Notes: generated by a model from the letters alone, not told the origin. A stretch of DNA of 64,000 nt from Bog-1340 sp964513515 (GCA_964513515.1 CAZEMP010000001.1:1-64000), one strand, 5' to 3'. Numbered from the stretch's first letter, positions 44,460-53,313 are shown. Numbers and translations are program-made.

Positions 44460-47400
44460 TTATTTCTCATCACTTAATTTTTCATTCTTGAGTTCGACAT
44501 TGAGTCCTAGACCTCTCAAGCTGTTAAGTAATACGTTAAACGAAGCGGGTAGATTTGGTTGTTTTATTCTTTCTCCTTTTACTATTGAGTCGAACGCAGC
44601 GGATCTTCCAATAATATCGTCAGACTTAATCGTGAGCATTTCTCTTAGTGTATATGAAGCTCCATATCCAAGCAGTGCCCACACCTCCATTTCTCCGAAT
44701 CTCTGTCCTCCTCCTTGTGCTCTTCCTCCCAAAGGTTGCTGTGTGATCATTGAGTAAGGTCCGATAGATCTCATGTGTATCTTGTCTTCTACCTCGTGGT
44801 GAAGTTTCAATATATACATGTAACCAACAGAAATCTTTTGCTCATAAGGAAGACCATTTCTTCCATCAAAGAGTTTCATTTTTCCATCAGATTCATATCC
44901 TGCTTTTACTAATTCTTCTTTAATTTCTTTATCTGTTGCTCCCATAAATGGCGGAACAATAGCTTGATAATCTAGTGAGTTTGCAGCAAGTCCTAAGTGA
45001 ACTTCAAGAATCTGTCCGAGGTTCATACGGCTAGGAACGCCAAGTGGTGTAAGAATAATATCTACAGGTGTTCCATCTTCCATATATGGCATATCTTCTA
45101 CTGGCAATATTCTAGAGATAACACCTTTGTTTCCGTGTCTTCCTGCGAGTTTGTCTCCAACAGAAATATTTCTTAGTTGAGCAATCTCAATGTGAATTCT
45201 TTTTATGATTCCTGATTCTAACTTATCTCCATTTTCTCTTGAAAAGATTTTTACAGAAATAATCCTTCCTCTCTTTCCACTCTCAAGTCTCTTTGATGTA
45301 TCTTTTACATCACGAGCTTTTTCTCCGAATATAGATCTCAAAAGTCTTTCTTCTGGAGTAAGTTGCGTTTCTCCTTTTGGTGTAATCTTACCCACCAAAA
45401 TATCTCCTGCAGTTACTTCTGCTCCAATTCTCACTATTCCATCATCATCCAAGTTCTTTAGTTTTACTTCTCCAACGTTTGGAATGTCGCGGGTTGTAAC
45501 TTCCGGTCCGAGTTTGGTATCGCGAACATTTACTTGAATTTCTTCAATGTGAATAGATGAGAATTTGCTATTTTTTACCAATCTTTCAGAAAGAATAATA
45601 GCGTCTTCGTAGTTTGATCCGCTCCATGTCATGAAAGCCACAAGAGCGTTTTGACCGATAGCCATTTCTCCATTCACAGAAGATGATGTATCCGCCAATA
45701 ATTCACCTTTCTTTACTTTTTGTCCCAAATTAACAGATGGTCTTTGGTGGAATGGTGTAAATCCGTTTGTTCTAGAAAAGCTTACTAGTTTGTATTCTTT
45801 TTCTTTTCCTGTTTTTGCTGATTTAACTTTTATACTTCTTGCGTCTACAGCTGTAACGGTTCCTTCTTCTTCAGAATAAATAACTCTACCTGTGTAGCGT
45901 GCAGCTTCCGCTTCAATGCCTGTTGCAACGAGTGGAGCTTCAGGAATAACACAAGGAACAGCTTGTTTTTGCATGTTTGTTCCCATCAGCGCTCTTGTTG
46001 CATCGTCGTGGTTTAAGAAAGGCATAAGAGATGTAGCAATAGAGAATGCTTGGTTTGCAGCAACGTCTATAAGGTCCACTTCTTCTCTCTTAACCATTTT
46101 TGGTTCTCCGTTTACACGAACTTCAACTTCATCTTCTGTTATTCTTCCGCTTTTATCGTACGCTGTTCCTCCGTGTGCAATCTTGTGGTTTTCTTCTTCA
46201 ACAGCATTAAAATATTTTATTTCTTTTGTGATGACTCCATTTTTTACTTTCGCATACGGTGTTTCTATCATTCCAAAATCATTGATCTTTGCATATGTAG
46301 AAAGGTGCAAGATAAGACCAATGTTTTGACCTTCTGGTGTGTGAATAGGACATACTCTTCCGTAGTGTGTTGGGTGAACGTCACGAACTTCAAAGCCCGC
46401 TCTTTCACGAGTCAAACCTCCAGGACCAAGAGCAGAAAGAGTTCTCAAGTGTTCGATCTCTTCAAGAATGTTCACCTGTTGCATAAACTGTGACATTTGG
46501 CTTGTGGTAAAGAATTCTTTTATTCTTGCTTGAAGTGGTCTTGTAGAAACAAATTGTACTGGCATTTTTATGTCAGGATCTACAGTAGACATTCTATCTT
46601 GAATGTTTCTTTTCATTTGAGCCATACCCACACGAACTTTTTGTTGAAGAAGTTCTCCCACGAAACGAACTCTTCTTGAACCCAAATGATCTATATCATC
46701 TTCTTTTGCTTCAGGATCATTGTTAAGTTCTACAATCTTTTTAATTATTATTATAAAATCTTCAAGAGAAATATCTTTTTTCTCCAAAGTTTTGTCATCT
46801 GTAGGTAGATCGAATCTCTTGTTAAATTTTGATCTTCCTACTTTTGAAATATCGTATCTTTCTGCAGAGAAGATAGATTGAACATGTTGTTTTGCGTTTT
46901 CAAGTGCTGCAAGATCTCCGTCTCTCAATCTCTTATAAACTTCAAGATAAGAATCGTCTTGATTTTTTGCATGATCTTTAAGAATAGTTGTTTCTATTAC
47001 TTTCAATGCTTCGGCATCATCTTTGAAAAGTGTTGTTATATCTTTATCTGTTTTGGCACCAAAAATTCTAAGAAGTGAGGAAATCGCAAACTTTCTCTTC
47101 TTGTCTATTTTTACATATATAGCTCCATCAGATTCTGATTCTATCTCTATCCATGAACCTCTTGCTGGAATGATCTTTGCTCCAAATAAATTTTTACCTT
47201 TTAAATCGTTTAAGGTAAAAAATATTCCGTATGATCTTGCAAGTTGAGGAATAACAACTCTTTCAATACCGTTTATAATAAAGGTCCCATGGTTTGTCAT
47301 GAGAGGAACATCTGAGAAGAATATTTCTTGTTCATTTTCTGTACCCAGCGCCTTGTTTTTTAGTTTTACTTTTGCTTTTAATTGTCCTTCGTAAGAAATT

Positions 47401-47675
47401 TTCTTTTCTTTAGACTGGAATTCATCGTACTTTGCTTCGCCTACTTCAAAACCAGTAAAAGACAATTCAAACTTTTTGTTTGCATAATCTTTGATAGGGG
47501 AAAATTCTTTAAATACTTCTGCGATACCTTCTTTCAAAAGCCATTGGTATGACTTCATCTGGTGGTCTACCAAGTTGGGTGTATCTATAAGAGGCTCTTT
47601 GTATTTACTAAAATATTTCTTTTTTAGCTCTCCTCCAGTGACACCATCTGTCAAAATATTTGCGGGTTTATTCAT
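44460..47675 (-). CDS. rpoB: RNA polymerase subunit beta
   Basis: The 1071-residue subunit is clearly shorter than the 1342-residue E. coli beta and lacks the large lineage-specific insertions. Conserved blocks include MQQVNILEEIEHLRTLSALG near 400-419 (rifampicin region, with GPGGLTRERAGFEVRDVHPT following), GQNALVAFMTWSGSNYEDAI near 674, and the C-terminal GGRAQGGGQRFGEMEVWAL block near 1000. It starts at the ATG at 47675 with no Shine-Dalgarno sequence. It precedes rpoC in the operon. Confidence 0.98.
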   Translation of the reverse strand: MNKPANILTDGVTGGELKKKYFSKYKEPLIDTPNLVDHQMKSYQWLLKEGIAEVFKEFSPIKDYANKKFELSFTGFEVGEAKYDEFQSKEKKISYEGQLKAKVKLKNKALGTENEQEIFFSDVPLMTNHGTFIINGIERVVIPQLARSYGIFFTLNDLKGKNLFGAKIIPARGSWIEIESESDGAIYVKIDKKRKFAISSLLRIFGAKTDKDITTLFKDDAEALKVIETTILKDHAKNQDDSYLEVYKRLRDGDLAALENAKQHVQSIFSAERYDISKVGRSKFNKRFDLPTDDKTLEKKDISLEDFIIIIKKIVELNNDPEAKEDDIDHLGSRRVRFVGELLQQKVRVGMAQMKRNIQDRMSTVDPDIKMPVQFVSTRPLQARIKEFFTTSQMSQFMQQVNILEEIEHLRTLSALGPGGLTRERAGFEVRDVHPTHYGRVCPIHTPEGQNIGLILHLSTYAKINDFGMIETPYAKVKNGVITKEIKYFNAVEEENHKIAHGGTAYDKSGRITEDEVEVRVNGEPKMVKREEVDLIDVAANQAFSIATSLMPFLNHDDATRALMGTNMQKQAVPCVIPEAPLVATGIEAEAARYTGRVIYSEEEGTVTAVDARSIKVKSAKTGKEKEYKLVSFSRTNGFTPFHQRPSVNLGQKVKKGELLADTSSSVNGEMAIGQNALVAFMTWSGSNYEDAIILSERLVKNSKFSSIHIEEIQVNVRDTKLGPEVTTRDIPNVGEVKLKNLDDDGIVRIGAEVTAGDILVGKITPKGETQLTPEERLLRSIFGEKARDVKDTSKRLESGKRGRIISVKIFSRENGDKLESGIIKRIHIEIAQLRNISVGDKLAGRHGNKGVISRILPVEDMPYMEDGTPVDIILTPLGVPSRMNLGQILEVHLGLAANSLDYQAIVPPFMGATDKEIKEELVKAGYESDGKMKLFDGRNGLPYEQKISVGYMYILKLHHEVEDKIHMRSIGPYSMITQQPLGGRAQGGGQRFGEMEVWALLGYGASYTLREMLTIKSDDIIGRSAAFDSIVKGERIKQPNLPASFNVLLNSLRGLGLNVELKNEKLSDEK

Positions 47676-48039
47676 TCTGTTTTTTTAATAAAAATTTATA
47701 AATATACAGCCAGTAAAATTTCTATATCTCACACAAAAAAATAAATACGATTTGTTGATTTTTGTCACAAGCAAAAATCAAAATTTAAAAAACAAAAAAA
47801 GAATCCCCTTCCCCAAAAGGATTATTTATTTTTTATTAAATTTTTAACTTATTTTTCTAAGCAAGATATTCGCAACTTAATCTAGCCTACTATTGGCACT
47901 TCCGCCCAGAACTCATTCGTTGTAAAGTTATTAATAATATAGACTAAGTAGCCGATTATGTCAACTATATTACGTATTGACTTTGCTTATTACTCGTGTC
48001 AATCTTTTATTGGAGTCAAATCACCCTCTGGGGGCAAAA
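47676..48039. other. Intergenic region upstream of rpoB and the 48040 gene
   Basis: An AT-rich stretch without a gene. It must carry the rpoB promoter (minus strand) and the promoter of the 48040 gene (plus strand); TTGACT at 47977-47982 is a good -35 candidate for the latter, but its -10 is unclear. An AATCC / GGATT hairpin lies near 47800-47825. Confidence 0.45.
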
Positions 48040-48468
48040 ATGAACTTAGTAAGAGTCATTCTTCTTGCCCTGTCTAAACACCAGGGTAAGCCGGTCGTAA
48101 TACCGGTGATTGTTTTGAAGGTCAGATATTCCCTCGAGATGATGGGCTATATCAGACAAAATCCTGAGATTCAGAAGTTGAGGGAGATAGGTTGGTCTGA
48201 AGAGCGTATCGAGAGAAGGATCGATCGGGACCTGCCACAAAAGGTTAGGATGGTTTTGCCGAAGCTCGCAATGAGCGGTCGGGCAAAACCCTTCTATCTT
48301 TCAAAACTTCGAAAGATCGCCAGTGGGTCGGAGAAGAAGTTCAGAGAGTTGGTTACGAGATCTGGTGTTGTTTTCACCGATTCAAGCCAACTCGATAGTT
48401 CGCAGACTGCCTATCAGATCACAAGCAAAGGTCTGAGATGGTGGCTGAAACACAAAAATCTTCCCTAA
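48040..48468 (+). CDS. Hypothetical accessory protein, paralogue of 48611, 142 aa
   Basis: The start at 48040 is chosen because GGGGG lies 5 nt before it; the longer frame would begin inside the TTGACT -35 box at 47977. The basic, helical protein has QKLREIGWSEERIERRID near 44-61 and a C-terminal YQITSKGLRWWLKH near 125-138, which resembles the last helix and wing of a winged-helix domain. The product of the next gene (48611) aligns with it along the whole length, so the pair is a tandem duplication. DNA binding is a guess. A GC-rich terminator follows. Confidence 0.7.
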   Translation: MNLVRVILLALSKHQGKPVVIPVIVLKVRYSLEMMGYIRQNPEIQKLREIGWSEERIERRIDRDLPQKVRMVLPKLAMSGRAKPFYLSKLRKIASGSEKKFRELVTRSGVVFTDSSQLDSSQTAYQITSKGLRWWLKHKNLP

Positions 48469-48496
48469 AAAGAAGATGTGGCCGTATAGGCCAGAA

Positions 48497-48535
48497 GCCC
48501 GCAGGAAGGTAACACTTCCCTGCGGGCTTTCTGCT
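48497..48535 (+). terminator. Terminator of the 48040 gene
   Basis: GCCCGCAGGGAAG-type stem: GCCCGCAGGAAGGTAACAC then TTCCCTGCGGGC, followed by TTTCTGCTTTT. Nearly identical to 49031-49071. Confidence 0.8.
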
Positions 48536-48545
48536 TTTAAAAAAC

Positions 48546-48573
48546 TAGACTTTATTTTTATAAAGTATATAGT
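48546..48573 (+). promoter_or_regulatory. Promoter of the 48611 gene
   Basis: TAGACT (48546-48551), 16-nt spacer, TATAGT (48568-48573). Confidence 0.55.
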
Positions 48574-48610
48574 TGTCTCGAATTTGTACACAAACAACTT
48601 GGGGGTAAAA

Positions 48611-49027
48611 ATGGATGCGGAAGAAACAGTTCTCGTCTTATTGAATAGGCATGGTAGCAAACCGATGCCCTGTTCAAATCTGCTGGTGCAGGCAGCTTGT
48701 CTTTCTGATGAGATCAACTGTGAGGCACGGAGGAAAAAAGATCAGTTGAGAAGCCTGGGGTATTCAGAAAAACTGATTCAGGAGATCGTAGATTTGCATA
48801 GTCACAGGACTGTGCAAACTACTCTCGATCTTTTAGAGAAGAAAGGGCTCATCGTGGGGAGACAGAACGAGCAGAAACTTCTTCGCGACATTGAACATTT
48901 AAACCTGAAGATTCTTCCGAGTGTCATGGAGCAACTCAGGATCAATCTTCTCTCCTACAAGCTTACCAAGAACGGTTTACAAAAGCTGTGGGAGAAAGCC
49001 GCAAGAACACAGGGTTCAGATCATTGA
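48611..49027 (+). CDS. Hypothetical accessory protein, paralogue of 48040, 138 aa
   Basis: The ATG at 48611 follows GGGGGTAAAA, the same leader as GGGGGCAAAA at 48040. The 138-residue protein shares with its paralogue the order VLVLLNRHGSKP (ILLALSKHQGKP), DQLRSLGYSEKLIQEIVD (QKLREIGWSEERIERRID) and YKLTKNGLQKLWEK (YQITSKGLRWWLKH). The segment DLLEKKGLIVGRQ near 75-87 and the terminal block look like winged-helix elements, as in PadR- or MarR-type regulators; this is weak inference. It has its own promoter and terminator. Confidence 0.72.
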   Translation: MDAEETVLVLLNRHGSKPMPCSNLLVQAACLSDEINCEARRKKDQLRSLGYSEKLIQEIVDLHSHRTVQTTLDLLEKKGLIVGRQNEQKLLRDIEHLNLKILPSVMEQLRINLLSYKLTKNGLQKLWEKAARTQGSDH

Positions 49028-49030
49028 ACC

Positions 49031-49071
49031 AAAGAGCCCGCAGGAAGGTAACACCTCCCTGCGGGCTTTCT
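49031..49071 (+). terminator. Terminator of the 48611 gene
   Basis: GAGCCCGCAGGAAGGTAACAC then CTCCCTGCGGGC and TTTCTGC; copy of 48497-48535. Confidence 0.8.
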
Positions 49072-49090
49072 GCTTATAAATAAAATTGCA

Positions 49091-49120
49091 AACAAAAAAC
49101 CGCTTTCGCGGTTTTTTGTT
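49091..49120 (-). terminator. Terminator of the RRM gene
   Basis: AAAAAACCGC TTTC GCGGTTTTTT between the convergent 48611 and 49139 genes; can act in both directions. Confidence 0.75.
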
Positions 49121-49138
49121 TTTAGAGTTGTTTTGAGA

Positions 49139-49405
49139 TTAGTATCTGCTTGGTCTCTCTTCTCTTGGTCTTGCTTCGTTGACGGTCAATTTTCTTCCAT
49201 CAAGCTCCTTACCATTCCACATTTCTATAGCTGCTTTTGCACCTTCTTCGGTTGCCATTTCGACGAATCCGAATCCTTTTGATCTACCTGTCATTTTGTC
49301 CATGATGATAGCTACTGATGCAACTTCTCCTGCTTTAGAAAAAGCTTCTGATAATGCGTTCTCTGTAGTGCTATAAGAAACACCACCTACATATAATTTC
49401 TTCAT
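49139..49405 (-). CDS. RRM RNA-binding protein
   Basis: The 88-residue single RRM domain has RNP2 KLYVGGVSYST near 3-13 and RNP1 KGFGFVEM near 43-50, with the tail ending in RPREERPSRY. Such small bacterial RRM proteins bind single-stranded RNA and are often cold- or stress-linked. Given the small RNA cluster at 53026-53830, it is one possible RNA partner, but nothing in the sequence shows this. AT-rich codons and no Shine-Dalgarno site, like core genes. Confidence 0.93.
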   Translation of the reverse strand: MKKLYVGGVSYSTTENALSEAFSKAGEVASVAIIMDKMTGRSKGFGFVEMATEEGAKAAIEMWNGKELDGRKLTVNEARPREERPSRY

Positions 49406-49553
49406 TCTTTATATATTACTCAAACCTAATAAACTTTAAGACCTAACTTGAAACGAAAGACGACTAATCCTTACAAAATCAACTTACTTCTTAATTACTA
49501 CGATTATAGTTTAAATCTCTATTAATGTCAATGTAAGTAAAATATAAATAGGA

Positions 49554-49584
49554 AGGGCCTGTTACGCTTCGCGTAACAGGCCCT
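49554..49584 (-). terminator. Terminator of the 49592 gene
   Basis: AGGGCCTGTTACG CTTCG CGTAACAGGCCCT, a 13-bp perfect stem, followed on the minus strand by TCCTATTTATATTTT. Confidence 0.8.
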
Positions 49585-49591
49585 CACTCAC

Positions 49592-49894
49592 CTAACCAAA
49601 GAACTTGATCATCTCCTTTCCGCCACAACCCGTGCTGTTCCTCCTGTCGCTCTTATAGGAAAGGGTTATTTCAACCTTTCCTTTTAAAACGACGAACCCT
49701 TTTTTCACATCGAGATGTAAGCCGAAACCCGTGAAGGTTCTGCAGACATTTCTGAGATGCTCGTCTCTTTTAAGACGGTCAAGAAGTAGGAACCCCTCCT
49801 TTTTTCGGTCCTTGTCTAGCCAGCAAATGCCGTACTCCGAAAGTTCATCCTTGAGTCTAAGTACGATCACCTTTTCAGCTTCCCTTCCTAGCAT
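49592..49894 (-). CDS. Hypothetical accessory protein, 100 aa
   Basis: No family is recognised. The basic, soluble 100-residue protein has an N-terminal helix (LGREAEKVIVLRLKDELSEY near 2-21), a central LKRDEHLRNVCRTFTGFGLH and a glycine/serine-rich end (NSTGCGGKEM). GGGGTGATGG lies just before the ATG. With a promoter at 49936-49964 and a perfect hairpin terminator it is a single-gene unit of the same style as 48040, 48611 and 31358. Confidence 0.7.
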   Translation of the reverse strand: MLGREAEKVIVLRLKDELSEYGICWLDKDRKKEGFLLLDRLKRDEHLRNVCRTFTGFGLHLDVKKGFVVLKGKVEITLSYKSDRRNSTGCGGKEMIKFFG

Positions 49895-49935
49895 TCCATC
49901 ACCCCACTATTGTTTTTGAAGAATTGTGCTTGCGA

Positions 49936-49964
49936 TTTATAACAAAATTATTCCTAATCTGCAA
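49936..49964 (-). promoter_or_regulatory. Promoter of the 49592 gene
   Basis: Minus-strand TTGCAG (49959-49964), 17-nt spacer, TATAAA (49936-49941). Confidence 0.5.
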
Positions 49965-50022
49965 TGGATTGTTATATAATAGTCTAGTAAACATGCTAGA
50001 AGCAAAACCAACAAAAATATCC

Positions 50023-50883
50023 ATGAGAAAAAATAAAAAATATTTATTTTGTCTATTTTTTATGTTTCTTTTTTTAATAAATCAAAAAGCAAATGCGAGT
50101 GAATACATTTCTATTTTTCCAAACGAAGTTGTTCAGGGAGAACCGGTTTTGATACAAATATCTGGAGTAAAAATTTCTGAAATCAAAAAACTTACCTTTG
50201 ATAATAAAAAATTATATGTTTTTAACTATCAAAACAAAGTTTCGGCTTTAGCTGGCGTGGATCTTAGAGGAAGAATTGGTGATTATAAAATATATTTAGA
50301 GTTAAAAAATGGTAGTTCGAGTGAGGAAACTTTAATTGTGAGAGAAAGGACAAAACACGAGGAGGAAATGACTGTTCCAGAATCTCTCGGTGGTAATTCA
50401 GCAGAGAATCAAACAAAGGTTGTAAATACTTTAGCAAAAGAAAATGCAATATTGGCTGTAATAAAAACCTTTAGAAAAAATCTTTGGATAAATAAGTTTA
50501 TTTATCCAGTTTTAAATCCTATCATTACAGATGAGTATGGATATTCTAGAAAAACTGGTGAATACAACTTGGCTCATAAGGGTGTAGATTTTAAGGCAAA
50601 AGTTGGTACAAAAGTATTATCTGTGAATAGGGGTATTGTACGCGTCGCAAGAACATTTCAGGTGTATGGTAAGACGGTAGTTGTGGATCACGGTTTTGGT
50701 CTTATGTCTTTTTATTTACATCTATCAAAAATAAAAGTAAATGAAGGTGAGCTTGTACAACAAGGTCAACTTTTAGGGCTTTCTGGAGATACTGGATATG
50801 TTTTTGGACCACACTTACATTTTTCTGTGAGAATAAATAATATTTCTATTGATCCTATTAAATTTCTAGAGCTATTCAAGTAA
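50023..50883 (+). CDS. Exported M23 peptidase
   Basis: The 286-residue protein starts with a signal peptide (MRKNKKYLFCLFFMFLFLIN, cleavage after QKANA). The ATG at 49993, ten codons earlier, is possible, but it would lie about 6 nt from the predicted transcript start and put ten polar residues before the signal. An Ig-like or beta-rich region (25-120) precedes a LytM/M23 domain with HKGVDFKAKVGTKV near 186-199 and GPHLHFSVRIN near 264-274; both zinc-ligand blocks are present. It probably cuts peptidoglycan cross-links. TATAAT at 49975-49980 is a likely -10. Confidence 0.88.
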   Translation: MRKNKKYLFCLFFMFLFLINQKANASEYISIFPNEVVQGEPVLIQISGVKISEIKKLTFDNKKLYVFNYQNKVSALAGVDLRGRIGDYKIYLELKNGSSSEETLIVRERTKHEEEMTVPESLGGNSAENQTKVVNTLAKENAILAVIKTFRKNLWINKFIYPVLNPIITDEYGYSRKTGEYNLAHKGVDFKAKVGTKVLSVNRGIVRVARTFQVYGKTVVVDHGFGLMSFYLHLSKIKVNEGELVQQGQLLGLSGDTGYVFGPHLHFSVRINNISIDPIKFLELFK

Positions 50884-50975
50884 TATACAAATCAACGAAT
50901 GAACGAATAATACAAATGGCTACAAATAATTAATTCGTTGTCATTCGTATTATTAGTATAATTTGTTAATTCGTA
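50884..50975. repeat. Dispersed ATTCGTA-type repeat, copy 6 (head-to-head pair)
   Basis: AACGAATAATACAAATGGCT ACAAATAATTAATTCG, then the complementary arm TTCGTTGTCATTCGTATTAT TAGTATAATTTG. Two copies in inverted orientation with a stem-loop potential. Confidence 0.65.
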
Positions 50976-51379
50976 AAGATGTATGGTACAAAAATAATGA
51001 GACCTACTATTACAGCTAGAATTGCTGAAAGTAATACTGCTCCAGCAGCCACATCTTTAGTATCTTTTGCGTAAGGATGATATGTGGGCGAAGTAAGATT
51101 CATATCTATTTCTATCGCAGTATTGAAAGCCTCAGAAATAAAAACTATTCCAGAAACGATAAGTATCATTATCCATTCAATTTTTGTAATTTGAAAAAAT
51201 ATTCCTGCAGCTATAACAAAAACAAACATAGTGAAGTGTATCCATGCGCTATGTGTAGATTTCATAAAAATCCAAAGTCCCCTTCCAGCATGAGTAAGGC
51301 TCTCTGCTCTTTTTATAAAAGAAAACTTTTTTGAGATACTTGCCACGTGTGAATTTTCACTTAATTTAGGTTTTGACAT
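50966..51379 (-). CDS. Diacylglycerol/undecaprenol kinase (DgkA family)
   Basis: The 137-residue protein has three hydrophobic helices (about 47-65, 68-87 and 111-135). The family core reads FIKRAESLTHAGRGLWIFMK near 21-40 and FISEAFNTAIEIDMNLTSP near 80-98, with the E-x-x-N-T-A-I-E metal and catalytic segment intact. In Gram-positive-like lineages this enzyme phosphorylates undecaprenol to recycle the wall carrier lipid, which fits the mraY-murG cluster. Confidence 0.92.
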   Translation of the reverse strand: MSKPKLSENSHVASISKKFSFIKRAESLTHAGRGLWIFMKSTHSAWIHFTMFVFVIAAGIFFQITKIEWIMILIVSGIVFISEAFNTAIEIDMNLTSPTYHPYAKDTKDVAAGAVLLSAILAVIVGLIIFVPYIFTN

Positions 51380-51396
51380 AGTTTTTATTTATTAAA

Positions 51397-51427
51397 CCTG
51401 GATTGCTTCATTTCATTCGCAAAGACA
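51397..51427. repeat. Half copy of the TTCGCAAAGAC element
   Basis: CCTGGATTGCTTCATTTCAT then TCGCAAAGACA, related to the centre of 4201-4306. Confidence 0.5.
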
Positions 51428-51533
51428 CAATTCTTATAAAATTCTTTACATGGTCGGTTTATTCATTAATAATCATTATATATTTAAAAAATAAATATAT
51501 AGTAATTATATTAACTCAGCAAAAATATTAATT

Positions 51534-52895
51534 CTACAGTGCCTTACGCTTAGATGGATCTGCATCAGGTTTGTACTCTACAAATTTAACTAACCCATCA
51601 AGTTTTTTTCTATCCTCAGCACTTTCAAGTTTGTTTATATAATAATATCTTAAAGCTCTTTGAAAGGTCTCAGTAATATTTCCAGCATAAAAATTTAGTA
51701 CGAAATCATGGATACGTCGTGGTTCCATACGGTCATCGTATGTAAATAATTGAGGTTGGTCCTCAGCGACTTGTCTATTTTTTACAAGCTCTTTTGCAGC
51801 TTTATGAAATTCAATATATTTTTTCAATATTTCATTAATACCAGGAATTTCTCTTATTTGCTCTGGCCTTAAAACTTCTTTACGAGATTTAAGGAACATA
51901 TCAGATGTAGCACCTTGTGATTCATATTTCCCATTAAATAAAGCATCAGTTGAAAGAGTAAATGTGGACTCTGGCAATTCAGTTGGTAATTTTTTATAAA
52001 TCCATCTACGTAGCTGAGCTGGGTCAAGTGGTTCACGTCCAAAAAAACCCTTACCTGGTGGATTCATAAGTGCGACTACCTTAGTTTTGCCTCTATTCAC
52101 AGGTAGTACCTCTGAGGCGTCTTCAGAAAGAACTATATCACCTCCACGCTCAAGAGCATCTAAAACTTCATGCAAACGAATAAGTATATTAGGCGCGGCT
52201 GCATTAAATTCATCTAAAATAATAATTTTAGTTTTTCCATCTTCTTGTCTAAGACCGCTCGTTACCTTACCATCTGCAAAAAAATACTCTGGATCATTTG
52301 GCTTATTTTTATTAGGATTCGGGACATATCTACCCATCAAATCTTCAATGTCAGTACTTCCATTCAAATTTATATAATGCACTTCCCAACCAAGCTCAGC
52401 TGCCATTTTTCTAACAGCTGTCGTTTTACCAAGAGACGTTCCACCCTCAACAATTATTGGTGATCCACTTAAAAAAGCAACTGCAATATCACGTTGAAGA
52501 GGTAAAGATAACCCCGTATCATTTATAAAATCTCTATAATGCTCTCTTTTTGGTACAAACTTAGTATTATTTATTTTAGCTTTTTCTAAAACCACTCCTA
52601 AATAAGAAATATCTTTATCACTTTCATGAATCCCTTCTACTGGGACAATCTCAACAATAAACTTACCGCTTGCTGGATCAGCTGGATTTGTATCTTCCAA
52701 TATCTTTACTCTATATGAATGTCCCGGCTCTGGTTTAAGAGAATTTTTTGAAAGAAAAATTATTTTTCTACCAGGTGCACTGCTCTTATATTCCTTTTCG
52801 CCGTCAGGCCTTATTTGTAGCACAAACATAACATCATCAAGAAGTTTTTCTCCTGTTTCAGGGCCGAGTTCATGGCTAAGTTGATTTTCTGTCAT
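51534..52895 (-). CDS. MoxR-type AAA ATPase
   Basis: The 453-residue protein has an N-terminal region (1-125) containing a small beta domain (GHSYRVKILEDTNP near 58-71) and a dynein-related AAA_5 core: Walker A GGTSLGKTT near 150-158, Walker B IIILDEFNAA near 223-232 and an Arg-finger region near DPAQLRRWIYKK. MoxR ATPases work with VWA proteins as chaperones that insert cofactors or remodel complexes. The VWA gene at 54288 on the same strand is the natural partner, but they are separated by about 1.4 kb holding a 135-aa gene and three small RNA units. Confidence 0.88.
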   Translation of the reverse strand: MTENQLSHELGPETGEKLLDDVMFVLQIRPDGEKEYKSSAPGRKIIFLSKNSLKPEPGHSYRVKILEDTNPADPASGKFIVEIVPVEGIHESDKDISYLGVVLEKAKINNTKFVPKREHYRDFINDTGLSLPLQRDIAVAFLSGSPIIVEGGTSLGKTTAVRKMAAELGWEVHYINLNGSTDIEDLMGRYVPNPNKNKPNDPEYFFADGKVTSGLRQEDGKTKIIILDEFNAAAPNILIRLHEVLDALERGGDIVLSEDASEVLPVNRGKTKVVALMNPPGKGFFGREPLDPAQLRRWIYKKLPTELPESTFTLSTDALFNGKYESQGATSDMFLKSRKEVLRPEQIREIPGINEILKKYIEFHKAAKELVKNRQVAEDQPQLFTYDDRMEPRRIHDFVLNFYAGNITETFQRALRYYYINKLESAEDRKKLDGLVKFVEYKPDADPSKRKAL

Positions 52896-52990
52896 GGCGA
52901 AATTATATATTATCTTCCATATTCTGTCTAGATAAAATTACATAGTTTAAAGAGCATGAAAACGTATATTTACTTGATTTTAATTTACTA

Positions 52991-53019
52991 TTGACAAATT
53001 TAACTATATTTGCTACTAT
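52991..53019 (+). promoter_or_regulatory. Promoter of small RNA A
   Basis: TTGACA (52991-52996), 17-nt spacer, TACTAT (53014-53019). Confidence 0.75.
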
Positions 53020-53025
53020 GTTCCC

Positions 53026-53313
53026 AGATGGAAGTGGTGATAATCAGGATATCTACTTGGTTATTGGAGTACAGGAAACACACGAGAATGAGCGTAGTAG
53101 CTTGTTTGAGTGTTGAAGTACCCAGGTTACATACCTGACCTGGGTGGGGGTTTGGTTAGCCATACCAAACTAGTCGTGTCTCAAACTTGCCACGGGTTTG
53201 AGAACGATTTCCTCAATGTCTTCACGAATTAAGAAGACATTGAAAGGAAGGCCTCATAACTCTGGTTGTTATCAGAGATTGAGGTAGGGGGCACATAGTA
53301 TGTGTCCTTTTTT
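53026..53313 (+). ncRNA. Small RNA A, twin-hairpin GCCA-loop family
   Basis: Roughly 288-nt transcription unit without a credible protein. From the promoter it passes through an ACCCAGGT / ACCTGGGT hairpin (53120-53145), hairpin 1 GTTTGGT-TAGCCAT-ACCAAAC (53150-53170), hairpin 2 TCTCAAAC-TTGCCACGG-GTTTGAGA (53179-53203), CAATGTCTTC / GAAGACATTG (53214-53242) and a two-part helix CCTCA..CTCTG / CAGAG..TGAGG. It ends in a terminator near 53287-53313. Hairpin 1 shares its 7-nt loop with RNAs B and C. I do not recognise this as a known RNA family. Confidence 0.7.
53287..53313 (+). terminator. Terminator of small RNA A
   Basis: GGGCACA-TAGTA-TGTGTCC (one G-U pair) followed by TTTTTT. Confidence 0.75.

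Noticed and set aside
41000..47300. Many plus-strand frames of 60-150 codons within rpoC and rpoB
   Set aside because: They are antisense shadows of the two polymerase genes, with unlikely composition and no signals.
47977..48039. Upstream TTG start of the 48040 gene
   Set aside because: The TTG is part of a likely -35 box; GGGGG before 48040 marks the real start.
53018..53116. 33-codon frame starting ATGTTCCCAGATGG inside small RNA A
   Set aside because: Its ATG overlaps the -10 hexamer, so it would not be in the transcript; no ribosome site is present.
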